DNA of 64,000 nt from Glycine soja. Lineage: Eukaryota; Streptophyta; Magnoliopsida; Fabales; Fabaceae. This document shows, piece by piece, positions 47,550-59,051 of this stretch. Below the pieces are notes generated by a model that saw only the letters and a program-made list of their open reading frames with translations, made no database searches and was not told the origin of the DNA. The position numbers were made by a program, and so were the translations under genes. Numbering within the stretch: position 1 is the first letter of the stretch; every line of letters begins with the position of its first letter. The stretch lies in NCBI RefSeq assembly GCF_004193775.1, contig NC_041002.1:7923261-7987260 (forward strand), given 5' to 3'.

Positions 47550-47676
47550 TAATTAATTTTGTTTATTTTTCTTAACATGTGGTTGCTGCATGAAAATTTG
47601 CAATTTCGATGGGAGAGTAGAGCCATGACAGGGGAAGACGAGGAGGTTACAACCAATGACAAGTTTCTTTCCAGGT
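47550..47676 (+). pseudogene. Unidentified exon-like piece
   Basis: An open stretch ending in a good donor (TCCAGGTTTG) reads LQFRWESRAMTGEDEEV and TTNDKFLSR. I do not recognise it. It lies directly before the peptidase exon and could belong to the same fragment or to the transposon. Confidence 0.3.
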
Positions 47677-47838
47677 TTGCTTTTATGTTTATGTCATTCA
47701 TGCAAATATATAATATGTGAGAATTGAAAATATGTTTTATGTTAAATGATTTATATGTTATATACCATGATTGCATTTGCAAAGTTTATGTTTTCTGTGA
47801 GGTGGTTTTGTTGACACTCGGACTCTTTTTATTGTTAG

Positions 47839-47951
47839 TATGATAGCTATTTGTCCAAGCATGTTGGCTCATCAAATGCATACACAGAAACTGAACATAC
47901 ATGCTACCATTTTGAAGTGAAGCGAGAGTTTTTGAAGGGTGCCTTGAAAAG
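47839..47951 (+). pseudogene. Single exon of a nardilysin-like M16 peptidase gene
   Basis: The exon, bordered by TTGTTAG and AG/GTAAAC, encodes YDSYLSKHVGSSNAYTETEH followed by CYHFEVKREFLKGALK. This is the stretch just after the HxxEH zinc site in nardilysin and insulin-degrading-enzyme-like peptidases (M16 family), which cleave short peptides. The usual SKHGGSSNA is here SKHVGSSNA. Neither the zinc-binding exon before it nor the following exon (RFSQFF...) is present, so the piece cannot be active. It lies between the CACTA genes and a sirtuin fragment, both in the same direction. Confidence 0.85.
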
Positions 47952-48237
47952 GTAAACTCTGTTATGCATTGTATTGACTGCACAATTCATTAGGTGATTT
48001 TACACATTACTTGTTGCAGATAGGTTCTCCTTCCAATTTTTGCCTCTAAATTGCATTTAATTTTGTACTTGTCTTGTGCCATTCTTGTTGTGTATAAAGA
48101 TTATATTGGCTTCACCCTTATTGAGTTTCATATCTAGAGAATATGGAATGAATTACTAAAATTTATTATTCATGATGTTGACTTAATCTTCCTTTCTCTG
48201 TTCTTCTTCACTGATAGCAATTTATTATTTATTGCAG

Positions 48238-49212
48238 CCCCAATGGAGCTTATAGTTCTGGTTTCAAACCAATTACCCATCAGGTGATCCAAAGACATGT
48301 TCAAATATATTTGCTTCTTTTATTGTACCATGATAGGGCCTGAATGATTTAGAAAAATATGGCCAATAAAAAAAAAGGGCTAAGGACTGGAAAACATATA
48401 TGTTTGCATTTAGATATCATGTTCCAATGGTTGCTTTAATGGCTTGGAATTTCATATCATTTTTCAAATACCTTAATTATTATTGCCTGTAGCCTGTAGG
48501 GGAGAAGAAAGAACACAATACCAGCAGTATCCCAGTATCCATGGTCTCGTTCTTTAAAGAGAAGAAAAGTTGTCGTTAGCCAATAGTGTAGAGCAAGCAG
48601 AATTCTCTCCATCTACAGAAATAGTTCAACTATTGATGTTATTAAGAATTTGGCATTAGTGTAATCGTGCGTGCATAGCATATTTAAATTTGAATGTTTA
48701 TGGCAATGACTTTGGTGAAGAAAATTCAACTGGATTTTCATGCCAACATAGTCATGACTAATGAAGCCCTTTTTGCTTAATCTATATGACTGTGTTCTCC
48801 TTTCTCTTGACATTATTTAAAAGGAGTTTCTCCGTTCAAGTCGAGCTCGGAGGAGATATTGGGCAAGGAGCTATGCTGGATGGAGGCAATTTACAGCAAC
48901 ACAACCATCTGCTACCCATACTGCATTGGCCACATTAGATAAAGCTGGCCGAATCGATTTAATGATTACTCAAAATGTTGATAGGTACCCTCTAATTATT
49001 TATCAATTAATTAGGTTAATTTGGAAAAATTGAGATATTAAAAGCAAGCCTATCTTGGATTTTTGTTGTACCTTGTTCTCAGATTGCATCATCGTGTTGG
49101 TAGCAACCCATTAGAAATGCATGGGACTATATACACTGTAATCTGTATAGATTGTGGATATTCCTTTTGCCGGAGCTTGTTTCTGGACCAGTTTTAGGCC
49201 CTTAATCCAAAG
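48238..49212 (+). pseudogene. SRT2: SRT2-type sirtuin gene fragment, three exons
   Basis: Exon 1 (48238-48283) encodes PNGAYSSGFKPITHQ. Exon 2 (48824-48984) encodes EFLRSSRARRRYWARSYAGW and later ALATLDKAGRIDLMITQNVD. Exon 3 (49083-49212) encodes LHHRVGSNPLEMHGTIYTVI and CIDCGYSFCRSLF. All borders have AG and GT. TQNVD (NAD pocket), the catalytic histidine in MHGT, and one CxxC of the zinc ribbon mark a class II (SIRT4/SRT2) NAD-dependent deacylase, a mitochondrial type in plants. The GAGxS nucleotide loop before and the rest of the Rossmann fold after are missing, and exon 3 has an in-frame TAG where lysine is usual. It is a gene fragment with introns, following a peptidase fragment. Confidence 0.92.
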
Positions 49213-49600
49213 GTTAGAATTTGCAACTAATAGAAAAAATTATGTCATCAATGAATAAATGCTTAAGAAGGCTATGTTTATCCTGCATTTATCTTCGATC
49301 TTTTTATTTGTATTATTTTGATTTTGTAGAATATTATATTTTCTGTGTCATTAAATTATTTTTACAAGTTTTATTTGTATTATTTTGATTTTGTAGAATC
49401 GACTTACTAGTATATATACAAAAGGACAGAAAAATTAAAATAAAAAGGAAAAATCGGACGTTTCCTTTGGTTTTTTTTTTTAAATAAATAAAATAAGAAT
49501 AAAAATTAGGTTATCAGTTCTCTTATAAAGAAACTTTTAATTTCAAAACAGTTTTATAAAATAATTTTTTTTCTAATTCTCAAGAACCCTAATAGAATGA
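49213..49600. other. No gene; AT-rich with a short direct repeat
   Basis: TTTATTTGTATTATTTTGATTTTGTAGAAT occurs twice (near 49302 and 49370), a short tandem duplication of about 70 bp spacing. Nothing else was seen. Confidence 0.45.
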
Positions 49601-51864
49601 TGAAAAAGTAATTATAGAGAGCACTACAAATGTTACCATTAGTCCATTATTAACTAATGGAGAGAACACTTGAACGACCAACAAGATCAGAAATTAGTTA
49701 TTCTTGGAGATTTGAATGAATGTGTAGAGATCTATATAGATTAATTTTGGGGTATTTTGAATTGTTTGTTGAAATTTAATTTTGTTCTTATGCTTTTAAT
49801 CGACTGTAATTAATAGACCAATTGATATCCTGATACAAAATTATTGTGAAACGAATTTTAATAAATTGTTTCAACTAAGCTTCCGAGAATTTTACGAATT
49901 GCAATGACGTTGAGTTATGAAATTTCGAGTTTATATATATACAACGAATTGAAATTGTTGTTCTAGACATTTTATAATTGTTTTTTTTCTCTCTCCTTTG
50001 AATTATGAACTCCTCGTGCCTTGCTTTTTATCCTATTGGCTTTTTACTTATTTAGTTGAATTGTTATGGAACTTTGTACCTTGGCCCTTCACGTTAATCA
50101 TATAGATAGATAAAGGAATATAAACCCTTGCCTTAATTATATGATAGGAAATCAAAATTTCCACAGGCTTAGTTTTTTTTATTTGGCTCGTTGAGTTTAA
50201 CGAATCTTCATGCCATAGAGAATGGTTTCAAAACTTCGAGTACTTTACTCTAATTTTGGTCTAAATTGTTGAAATTATTGTGCAGTAATTTTTTGTTGAA
50301 ATCTTGATGTATTGTGGTATAAATATCGAATTAAATTATGCTTTGATTCGAATTACAAAGTTCAAATTCTTGTGGCCGGATTTCTCGGTGTTTGGATTTC
50401 TTGTAGTTTGCATTTTAATATAATTAGTGTATATGCATTCATGTTTTTAATATATAGATAAGATCTTGATTTGTAATATAAATCTATTAATTTATTTAGT
50501 GATGATAATTTATTTTAGATTATAAATTCGTATATAATATATATTTACTTAAGTATACTTTAGGAATCAATTTGTGATTCATGAACCCATAATTGTTACA
50601 TTAAAAAATATGTACTCATATAATTATAATATATATGTGTACAATTAATGCAATATGACTATATATTTTTCATATATTTAGAAGCTTTGAAGTTAGTGTA
50701 TTTTATTATTAGTATTATTATACATATAATTAAATACTTTTATGGGTATGATTTTCTATTGATAATTCATGTCTATGATTTTGTAGTGTTATTATGACAT
50801 GATCTCGAAAGTTATTGATATGTTGAAATTAGAAAATATTTTTATTTAATTTGATACATGTGTATATGATTCATGAGATATGATAAATTATTATATTGGG
50901 ATCATGAAATTGTGATTGAGAATGTGTGTGTAAGTGATGAATTGTGAGATATATGTGTATTGAGATGTGAGCTATGAACTCTACAATCACACAATTGTAA
51001 GAGCCTTTAAGAGCGATGAGTTAATGCGCGATAAGTTTGTTATGAGCTCTACTGTGGGAACCCGATGAGTTTAATCAATGGAAACGCTTTGGACCTGAAT
51101 CAGGAGGGAGAGACTCTGATGAACTTCTCGAAGTCTAGGCCTTTGGGGGTAAATACACTCGGTTTTAGTGCTCTTTAAGTCTGTGTTGATCCCACATGCT
51201 TGGAGTATTCTCGCAAAACAGAGTGACCCTGACTGGTCTCTTTATGATTTTCATTTAGTGAGAGTGACCTGACTTACCCATTGTGAGGCATGTCTTGTCA
51301 TGTATTCTTAAGTGCCTGACGAGGTTTTCCACTAAAAATGATACCACATTGCATGCAAGCTTAAGTCTAGTATATCTATTGCATAACGCTTGTGTTTGAC
51401 TTTCATTGAGTTAACGATTAAGATTTTGGTGTTATTTTCTGGAGTGTGAACTTGAATAAATGTGAATAATGTGTGTGATTTTGTGAAGTGATGTTGTTTA
51501 TGTAAATTCAACTCTAAGTATTATATGTTTCACATGCTCGTGTGTGTGTGTGTTTGTATTTGAGCTGAATGTCATTTTGTTTCAGGTGAACCAACAAATG
51601 ATCAGTTCCATGCTAGAGATGGAGAAACTTAGTCTTTGCCAAGAAAATACTCTGATAAATGTGACATCCAGTCATGAGGTTTTATTTCTTATGTTACAAT
51701 TCCATGAATAATATAATTGTTATATATTTTTTGCTATTAGTTTGACTTCTTTTCATGAACGACCTTGTTTTGAGTTTATTATGTATTCAGATAAGTTCTA
51801 TTATAGTGTTACAAAAGTAAAGTAAATATGAACCTTTTACCCTCTTAAAATACTTTTATTTAAA
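49600..51864 (+). repeat. Diverged second copy of the 2.6-kb LTR, 3' truncated
   Basis: The order of landmarks is the same as in 39008-41598: leader end, CAATTGATATCC/CAATTGATGTCC, the GAGATGTGAGCTATGAACT block, CACACAATTGTAAGA, CTGAATCAGGAGGGAGAG (about 51101), TTCTCGCAAAACA, GCATAACGCTTGTGT and ACCTTTTACCC (51830). The tandem 30-bp array is reduced to about one unit (51000). The last 80 or so bases of the LTR, with the terminal GTGTCACA, are absent. The copy stops at 51864, where a possible Helitron starts. The left border is not clear. Confidence 0.75.
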
Positions 51865-51900
51865 TCTATACTAAGTCTTATAAATGAGATGTCTATGGAA
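51865..51900 (+). mobile_element. Possible Helitron 5' end
   Basis: TCTATACTAAGTCTTATAAATGAG follows an A and breaks off the LTR copy exactly at this point. Plant Helitrons begin with TCTATACTA-like ends inserted between A and T. A 3' end (hairpin plus CTRR) was not recognised downstream, so extent and identity are uncertain. Confidence 0.4.
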
Positions 51901-53320
51901 AAGGCTATTGTGCCCATGCTCCAGCTGTTGACATGTGTCCAATTTATTGGTTTTTTGGGCATTTCTGCATCACACTTCCAGGCCTGTTGGTTGCTCCACA
52001 TATTATTGCACGTGTCTTCTTTTTCTTAAATTGCTTACAGGTGTCATGTGCTGCTGCGTTGTCGATCCATTCTCTTTTCTTTCTTCTTCGTTGCGTTTTG
52101 TTTTTTTTTCTTCTTCGTTGCCTTTGTTTCTTCTTCATTTTGTTTTCTCCATTTCTTTCCTTTTTTTTGTTGTTTTCCATCCCAGGTCTGGGTTTTGTTT
52201 TTTCCTTTATGCTTAAATAGTTAAAAGTTGACATTTTTTTTTCAGCTATTATTCTTCGGTTTTGGTTTTTCCTGTTGAGCTTTTGTTTTGTCGATTTTGG
52301 TTTTTGCTGTGGGGATTTTGTTTCATCGATGCATGTTGTGTTTGGCAAGGAATGTTGTTTGTTTTCGCTGTTTTGGTTTTGGCTTTTGAGGTTTTGTTCC
52401 CTGCATGCACTGTGTGTTTTGCACGGATTGTTGTTTCAATATAGATTTGGTATTTGACAGAGGCATGATGGTGATGGGTCGAATGTTTCCTAATATCTAT
52501 GCATGTTTAGTTGTTTCCTTTTTCCCCCAATTCTAGCTTACTTGATGTCATTCGGTGTATGCTTTGGTTGTGTTATAGCCAGGGTCAAGGAGATCGGGGA
52601 ACAGGTAAGTCTTTCAGAGGAGCATGAGCTGACGTATTGGTTGTTATTTAGGTAGGGTGAAGGGGATCACAAAAAGGGTCAAATGTATCAACTGTGATTG
52701 TTAATTTGTGAAGAAATCAACTCCTGCGAGAAATATCATAGGTGTAAAATCCAGCAGGAGGCAGGCAAAGAAGCGATTAACAGGTAAACATAAATAAGAT
52801 TATTACTTCACAAATGTTGTTTATTTAAAAAATTATGTTTATCTCGCAAATATTGAGCAGTACCTGTGCATGTTGTTCGATGGTGCTTTACTTGCTTTGT
52901 ATTCATGCATGTATCTTGCGTTCCAGTTTACCTTTCCTCCTGCTGACACGTGCAATTATGTGTTCTGCATATGAGGTTTTGCTTTTGTTGCCTTCCTGCT
53001 AAGTTTAGTTGCATATGCATGTTTTTTGGTGGAATTGTTTGTTTTTTGTCATCCCGATAGTCCCTGAGTCAATCTTGCCTTTTGATTCCCTATTGGTCTT
53101 ATCAATTTTCACCCTACGGGCTTGGCTCATTTTCTTTCTTTGGGTTTCAGAGTGAGTGGATTAAGGAGCCTTTTTCCATCTTTCGTCTTTCCAGTCAAGC
53201 AGTGGTTCCTGCTCTTGCCTCTCATGAATCTACTCGACCATTCTGGAATGAGTGAGCTTTTGAATCCGTATTGAAGAATCCGGTTATCGACTCGACAGCT
53301 ATGGAATCTAAGCCAATTTT
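51901..53320 (+). other. T-rich sequence with exon-like pieces, no assignable gene
   Basis: The T/C-rich tract at 52015-52260 gives long overlapping open frames on both strands that are low-complexity artefacts. Short stretches with good donors (GAACAGGTAAGT at 52595, ACAGGTAAAC at 52780, TTTTTAAGGTTGATG at 53320) look like exon ends of a transposon gene, but the translations (for example SSRRQAKKRLT) are too short to name. Confidence 0.35.
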
Positions 53321-55935
53321 TAAGGTTGATGTATAATATGTTTTGCGCCTTATTCATTTTGTTATCAGTTTTATTTGATTGTTCCTAACATTTATTTATG
53401 CTTTACAACTTATGCAGCTATTTCTGGTGCTGAGTGTTCGATGGTGCTTTACTTGCTTCGTTTCTTTGCTTTGTTTTTCATGCAGGTATCTTTATTCCAG
53501 TACGTGCGGCTTTGTGTTCTGCATATGAGGTTTTGCTTTTGTTGCCTTCCTGCTAAGTTTAGTTGCATGTGTTGTTTTTGAGTGGAATTGTTTTTTTTTT
53601 GTCATCCAGGTAGTCCCTGAGGCTGCCTTTTGCCCTTTTGAGGTTGATGTCTAATATGTTTTGCGCCTTATTCATTTTGTTATCAGTTTTATTTGATTGT
53701 TCCTAACATTTATTTATGCTTTTCTTCTCCAACAGATCCGACCTATGCAACTATTTATGGCTGTTGTAGGATGGTATTCATGCTTAGTTAGAAATTCTTT
53801 CCTCGCTTGCAAGTTGACTATTAATCAGCAGGTGGAATGGAGGCACCAATTAAATCAGAGGTATTTTGCTCATCTTTTATGCATTTTTGGTTTGCCTTTG
53901 GTGGAGCTATTTGCCAGGTTATTAATGCTGAGTGTTCGATTCTTTGCTTTGTTTTTCATGCAGACAATTCTTTCCTCGCTTGCAAGTTGGCTATTAATCA
54001 GCTGGTGGAATAGAGGCACCGCTTAAATCTGAGGTATTTTGCTCATCTTTTATGCATTTTTTGTCTGCCTTTGGTGGAGCTATTTGCCAGGTTATTAATG
54101 CTGAGTGTTCGATGGTGCTTTACTTGCTTCGTTTCTTTGCTTTGTTTTTGTGCTTTACTTCGTTTCTTTGCTTTGTTTTTCATGCAGGCAATTCTTTCCT
54201 CGCTTGCAAGTTGGCTATTAATCAGCCAGTGGAATGGAGGCACCGCTTAAATCTGAGGTATTTTGCTCATCTTTTATGCATTTTTTTCTGCCTTTGGTGG
54301 AGCTATTTGCCAGGTTATTAATGCTGAGTGTTCGATGGTGCTTTACTTGCTTCGTTTCTTTGCTTTGTTTTTCATGCAGACAATTCTTTCCTCTCTTGCA
54401 AGTTGGCTATTAATCATCTGGTGGAATGGAGGCACCAAATAAATCTGAGGTATTTTGCTCATCTTTTATGCATTTTTGGTCTGCCTTTGGTGGAGCTATT
54501 TTCCAGGTTATTAATGCTGAGTGTTCGGTGGTGCTTTACTTGCTTCGTTTCTTTGCTTTGTTTTTCATGCAGGTATCTTGATTCCAACACGTTCGACTTT
54601 GTGTTCTGCATACGAGGTTTTGCTTTTGTTGCCTTCCTGCTAGGTTTAGTTGCATATGCATATTATTTAGTGGGGTTGTTTTTTTTTTTGTCATCCAGGT
54701 TGTTCCTGAGGCTATCTGATGGAAGCTTGCTTGTGGGGCTTCTATGGAGGCTGGATCTTTGAGCTTCAATGAGGTCCTTTAATGGTGATTTTCCACCATG
54801 GAGATGCAGCGGAAGACAAAGGAGAAGAGGTAAGAGGAGGCGCCATCCACTAGGGAATAGCCATGGAAGAAGGAGCTTCACCACCAAGATGAGCCTTGGA
54901 TAAGAAGCTTGGAAGGATGCTTCAATGGAGGAAAAGAAAGAGGGAGAGAAAGAGAGAGGGGGGAGCACAAAATTGAAGGAAAAAAAGGGAGAGAAGTTGA
55001 ACTTTGAGTTGTGTCTCACAAGACTCTCATTCATCAAAGTTACCACAAGTGTTACACATGTTTCTATTTATAGACTAGGTAGCTTCCTTGAGAAGCTTTC
55101 TTAAGAAAAATTCCTTGAGAAGCTTCTTTGAGAAAACTTCCTTGAGAAGCTAGAGCTTAGCTACACACACCCCTCTAATAACTAAGCTCACCTCCTTGAG
55201 AAGCTTCCTTGAAAAGATTCCTAAAGAAGCTAGAGCTTAACTACACACACCTCTCTAATAGCTAAGCTCACCTCCTTGAGATGAGAAGCTAGAACTTAGC
55301 TACACACCCCCTATAATAGCTAAGCTCACCTCCATGACAAAATACATGAAAATACAAAAAAAGTCCATACTACAAAGACTACTCAAAATGCCTCGAAATA
55401 CAAGGCTAAAACCCTATACTACTAGAATGGCCAAAATACAAGGCCTAAACGAAGGAAAAAAACCTATTATAATATTTACAAAGATAAGCGGGCTCATACT
55501 TAGCCCATGAGCTCAAAATCTACCCTAAGGCTCATGAGAACCCTAGGGCCTTCCCTTGGATCTCTGGCCCAATCTACTTGGAGTCTTCTATCCAATGCCC
55601 TTGCGGGGTAGGATTGCATCACTATCTTTTGCCCTTTTGAGGTTGATGTCTAATATGTTTTGCGCCTTTTTCATTTTGTTATCAGCTTTATTTAATTGTT
55701 CCTAACATTTGTTTATGCTTTTCTTCTTCAACAGATTCGACCTATGCAATTATTTCTGGCTGCTGTATGATGGTATTCATGCTTAGTTAGCGATTCTTTG
55801 CTCTCTTCTAAGTTGGCTATTAATATGCCAATGGACTAGAAACATCAATTAAATCAGAGGTATTTTGCTAATCCTTTATGCATTTTTTGTCTGCCTTTGG
55901 TGGAGCTATTTGCCAGGTTATTAATGGCGTGCTTT
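53320..55935 (+). repeat. Locally amplified block with exon/intron-like units
   Basis: A unit of about 170-225 bp repeats head to tail from about 53860 to 54587 (starts near 53859, 54034, 54258 and 54449), each starting AGGTATTTTGCTCATC. Each unit contains GGTGGAGCTATTTGCCAGG, ends its intron-like part in TTTTTCATGCAG and has an exon-like part coding NSFLACKLAINQ-VEWRH-LN-R. A larger segment (TTCCTGCTAAGTTTAGTTGC through TTCCTAACATTTATTTATGC) recurs at about 52990, 53550 and 54630, the last copy split by the solo LTR and continuing at 55622. Stops in some units show it is not a working gene. Confidence 0.8.
54717..55621 (-). repeat. Solo LTR, 5-bp duplication CTATC, with AGAAGCTT-rich core
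   Basis: The segment runs TGATGGAAGCTTGC... to ...GGATTGCATCA and is flanked by CTATC on both sides (54712-54716 and 55622-55626). If it is removed the flanks join into CTGAGGCTATCTTTTGCCC, which matches the uninterrupted paralogue CTGAGGCTGCCTTTTGCCC at about 53610. Inside, CCTTGAGAAGCTTCCTT-like units are repeated at 55080-55290. On the minus strand it begins TGATGCAATCC and has the wording of a soybean gypsy-type LTR. No internal element sequence is attached. Confidence 0.92.
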
Positions 55936-56865
55936 GGCGAGTCTAACTTTCCTGATAGTTTAGATTGTTAACTTTTTGTTAGTTAACCATGTTATACATC
56001 AGATATTTTATACCAACTCTGTTTTTCTAGGCTTTGTTGCATGCATTTGCATTTATTTAACTGTTGGTTTTTCATGCCAATACAATCTTTTTTTATACTT
56101 CTTTGTTGTTTTTGTTGTTTATCAGATTGATCTAATTCTTCTGTTTGGCCACATTAACTGGATTTCTTGGGTTAATCTGTTATTTATGTTCCATATTTGT
56201 TTTGTCCGATACAAAATCTAACCACAGGTGGTTGGCAGCTGGAATCTATTAGTGAATTCTATTAGCAAGGTTGTTCCACTTGTTGTCCATAACTATGGAT
56301 TTTGTTTTTTAACCGTATTGGTTCATTTTCCCCATGCTGCACAGTCGTTGAATCTTGACGTCAGATTAGCTTGCTTTGGTTTTCATTGTTTTTGCTTTAA
56401 GTCATGTAGGAATTTTGCAGCATATCTTATTCTATTTGGATTCATATGTATCGCATATGGTATACTTGATATGTATTTCCTTTGATGAGTTATTAGATTT
56501 CCTTTGATTTGGTGGTTTATAATTGCAGGTTCATTGGTGTTGTTTTCACATTGTACGTTATTATCTCTACATGTTCTGGTGAGATTCACTTCCATTATTA
56601 TCTTCACACTTTCATTATTATCTTTACATTGGTGGTTTTTGTGAACGGTTGCATTTAGTTTTGTTGAGCCTATTTGAAGTGCCCCTAAAACCCTGTTTGG
56701 ATCACCTTGCGTGCTTACCTCTTATACAAGTTGTCTCATCTAACTTATGGGAGGAGTTTAATTCATTTGACTTTCTGATTTTCTTCTCGGACCTTAGTAG
56801 CAAATAGCAATTTGTCTCATTTCAACTTTGTATTCAGCTTATTGCACCGTATATTTTTTATGCAG
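55936..56865. other. No assignable gene
   Basis: AT-rich sequence with exon-like fragments (for example after GCAG at 56226) but no recognisable protein. Possibly the remainder of the transposon that the amplified block belongs to. Confidence 0.35.
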
Positions 56866-57030
56866 CAATCTGTGTCAGTGACAACAGACGATGGCGCACT
56901 TCTAAGGGTTCCGTTGCCACCCACAAAGCGTCTATCATCTGGTGAATTGGGTGATGAAGCAATGAGTTGTGACATTTCACCCGTGCAAGTTTCCTTTAGC
57001 AAACTATCAAGCCCTTCTGCAACTGAATGA
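56866..57030 (+). pseudogene. Last-exon-like piece, perhaps of an RPA-like transposon protein
   Basis: After a good acceptor (TTTTTTATGCAG) an open frame of 54 codons reads QQSVSVTTDDGALLRV, PPTKRLSSGELGDE and SCDISPVQVSFSKLSSPS and ends with TGA. Serine-rich tails of this style close plant replication-protein-A-like proteins carried by Helitrons, which would fit the possible Helitron end upstream, but the match is to style only, not to a domain. Upstream exons are not identified. Confidence 0.3.
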
Positions 57031-59051
57031 ATTTGTCTGCTTTCAAGTTATCTTTGTCGTTTCAAAATCCTGCTATTGCCAAGTTGTGATGTTCGCCAAA
57101 CATTTTACTATTTGGTTGTTGTCTTTCTGTATAACTTTTCACAAACATTGTTTTATGTTATCTGGTCCTAAGGTGCATGATCGACCTTTTTCTTTTGTTT
57201 GGCTTATTTTGTTTGTTATAATTAACCATATGACATGTATCATTATACATTTTAAATATAAAGCAACAAAAAAATGTTAAAAATATGAAAACAGAAATTG
57301 GAAAAAGAATGTATATAAATTGTGCTGAAAACAATGTAAGAGGAATAATCTTGCAGGAAAAAAAGTTTATAAAAAACGGTGAGCAAATAATACTGATAAT
57401 GCACAACTGAAGTAAAATGATTAATTAAAGTGGCTTTTTTGGGGAAGGAATTTGACCTTGTGGCTGTTAGGATTGCCAGTGATTTTCTAACATGTTATAT
57501 ATGTTTTTTTTTTATCAGTTCTGAAGCTGATTGGAATATCATGTGCTACATTCTTCTCATTATGGCCATGATTGATGTTAATTGGCAGATTTGTGTCATG
57601 GGATTGGCTCACTGCATTCTTTTCCTTTTAAACTGTGGATGTGCTAAGTTAGTCGTGGAATCTGTGATGAGTTTGTAGGTTGCGGGCATGTGTAATAGGA
57701 AATAAGATCGATTATTACCATGCTATTACAGATATCATATGGTCACAAGAATTGGACTCAATTCTCAGGTGTTTCTAACGTAAATAGTCTTGACGCAACA
57801 TTTCAGGAATTGCACATGATGCAATAAAACCAGCATTTGTCTAATCTTTTATTCAACATCCTCTGAAGAAAAAAAAAAGAGATCCATCAAACTTAATAAT
57901 ATATGTTATATAGGTGACTAAAAACAATTTACTGCCTAGCTTAACGAGCTACTGGTGCACACTCAACATCTTTCATATTAATTACCCTTCTGATCAGTCT
58001 CAGGTTCCGATGGCTCTACAAGCAGGTGTCATGATTCCTGTATGTGTGGTCCATTTTCCCAGCTATTAATCTTGAATTATAGTCTTAGGACTTCAATTTA
58101 GACAATTTTTTCCTGTAATTTATAACTCTATCAAATCAGTAATTGTGATTCACAACATGCAAAAACACCAAGTCACCAGAGGCCTAATTTAATAAAACCC
58201 AGCTTGAAGATCAAGTGTATCATAGATAACAGATAACTATGCACTCTACTTCACGGTGTAGGAGTTATCATACTAAAAAATTATATGAAACATTTTCCAT
58301 GCAAAATATATTTTTCCATATTAATTGATTCTATTTTTCTTTTATTTGTCTCTATTTACAAATAATTGCATATAAATGATTCGCGCCCATATGCATTGAC
58401 ATATTTTTTTTATCTATGTTTTTAATTCTTAATCAAACACGCAAACCCGGAAGGAAGGAAAAAACTCATGAACTTTGTTAATTTTAACCAACGTTCATTA
58501 GTTAAGCATTTTTATACTAACGTCCAATTTCCATTACTGCGTTTAATCAAATGAAAACTTAGAATCAATTGCACGTCACACATTTACATGCATATATGTA
58601 TAGTTAAAAATCATCTAATTTGGTTAAAAAAGCTTTGCGTCATACCAAAAAATTAACCTTCTGAAATTATATATTTATTATACATATAATTACTTTGCTA
58701 ACACCTGTCATATTAAATACATCCTGAATTTTTTTGCTCATATATTTGTTTCCCTGCATTTTTTTAAATATCAATGTTGCTTATGGACATTCAGTAAACA
58801 AAAAAAATCACTTTGGTTGTCTACACCACCACAAATACATTCACAATGATTCAGATGACTCTCCACATCCAATTTTGCCATACTGCATTGAATGCTCGAG
58901 AATTCTCAAACCCCTTCGTATTCCGCGACTTACACATTTTCACCAACCACTGTGTCACTTCAACATTTATTCTCCACAGAGCACTTCTTCAGCACTCAGC
59001 AGATATTCAGTCTTCATTTCTTTAAGAAAAAATACTGAAACGACTCGGAGA
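57031..59051. other. No gene recognised
   Basis: AT-rich spacer between the repeat block and the B3 gene. A frame at 57430-57678 is membrane-like by composition only and matches nothing I know. The B3 gene's promoter should lie in the last few hundred bases; I see no convincing box. Confidence 0.35.

Noticed and set aside
39008..51864. One giant LTR retrotransposon with the two related LTRs as its ends
   Set aside because: The left LTR has its own CACAC duplication immediately on both sides, there is no primer site after it, and the interval holds CACTA genes and host gene pieces instead of gag and pol.
51933..52444. Open frames on both strands of 60-134 codons
   Set aside because: Low-complexity T/C-rich DNA; the products are runs of F, L, S or of K, R, Q with no domain.
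57430..57678. Hydrophobic 82-codon frame
   Set aside because: No recognisable family, no start context, and AT-rich DNA readily gives such membrane-like translations.
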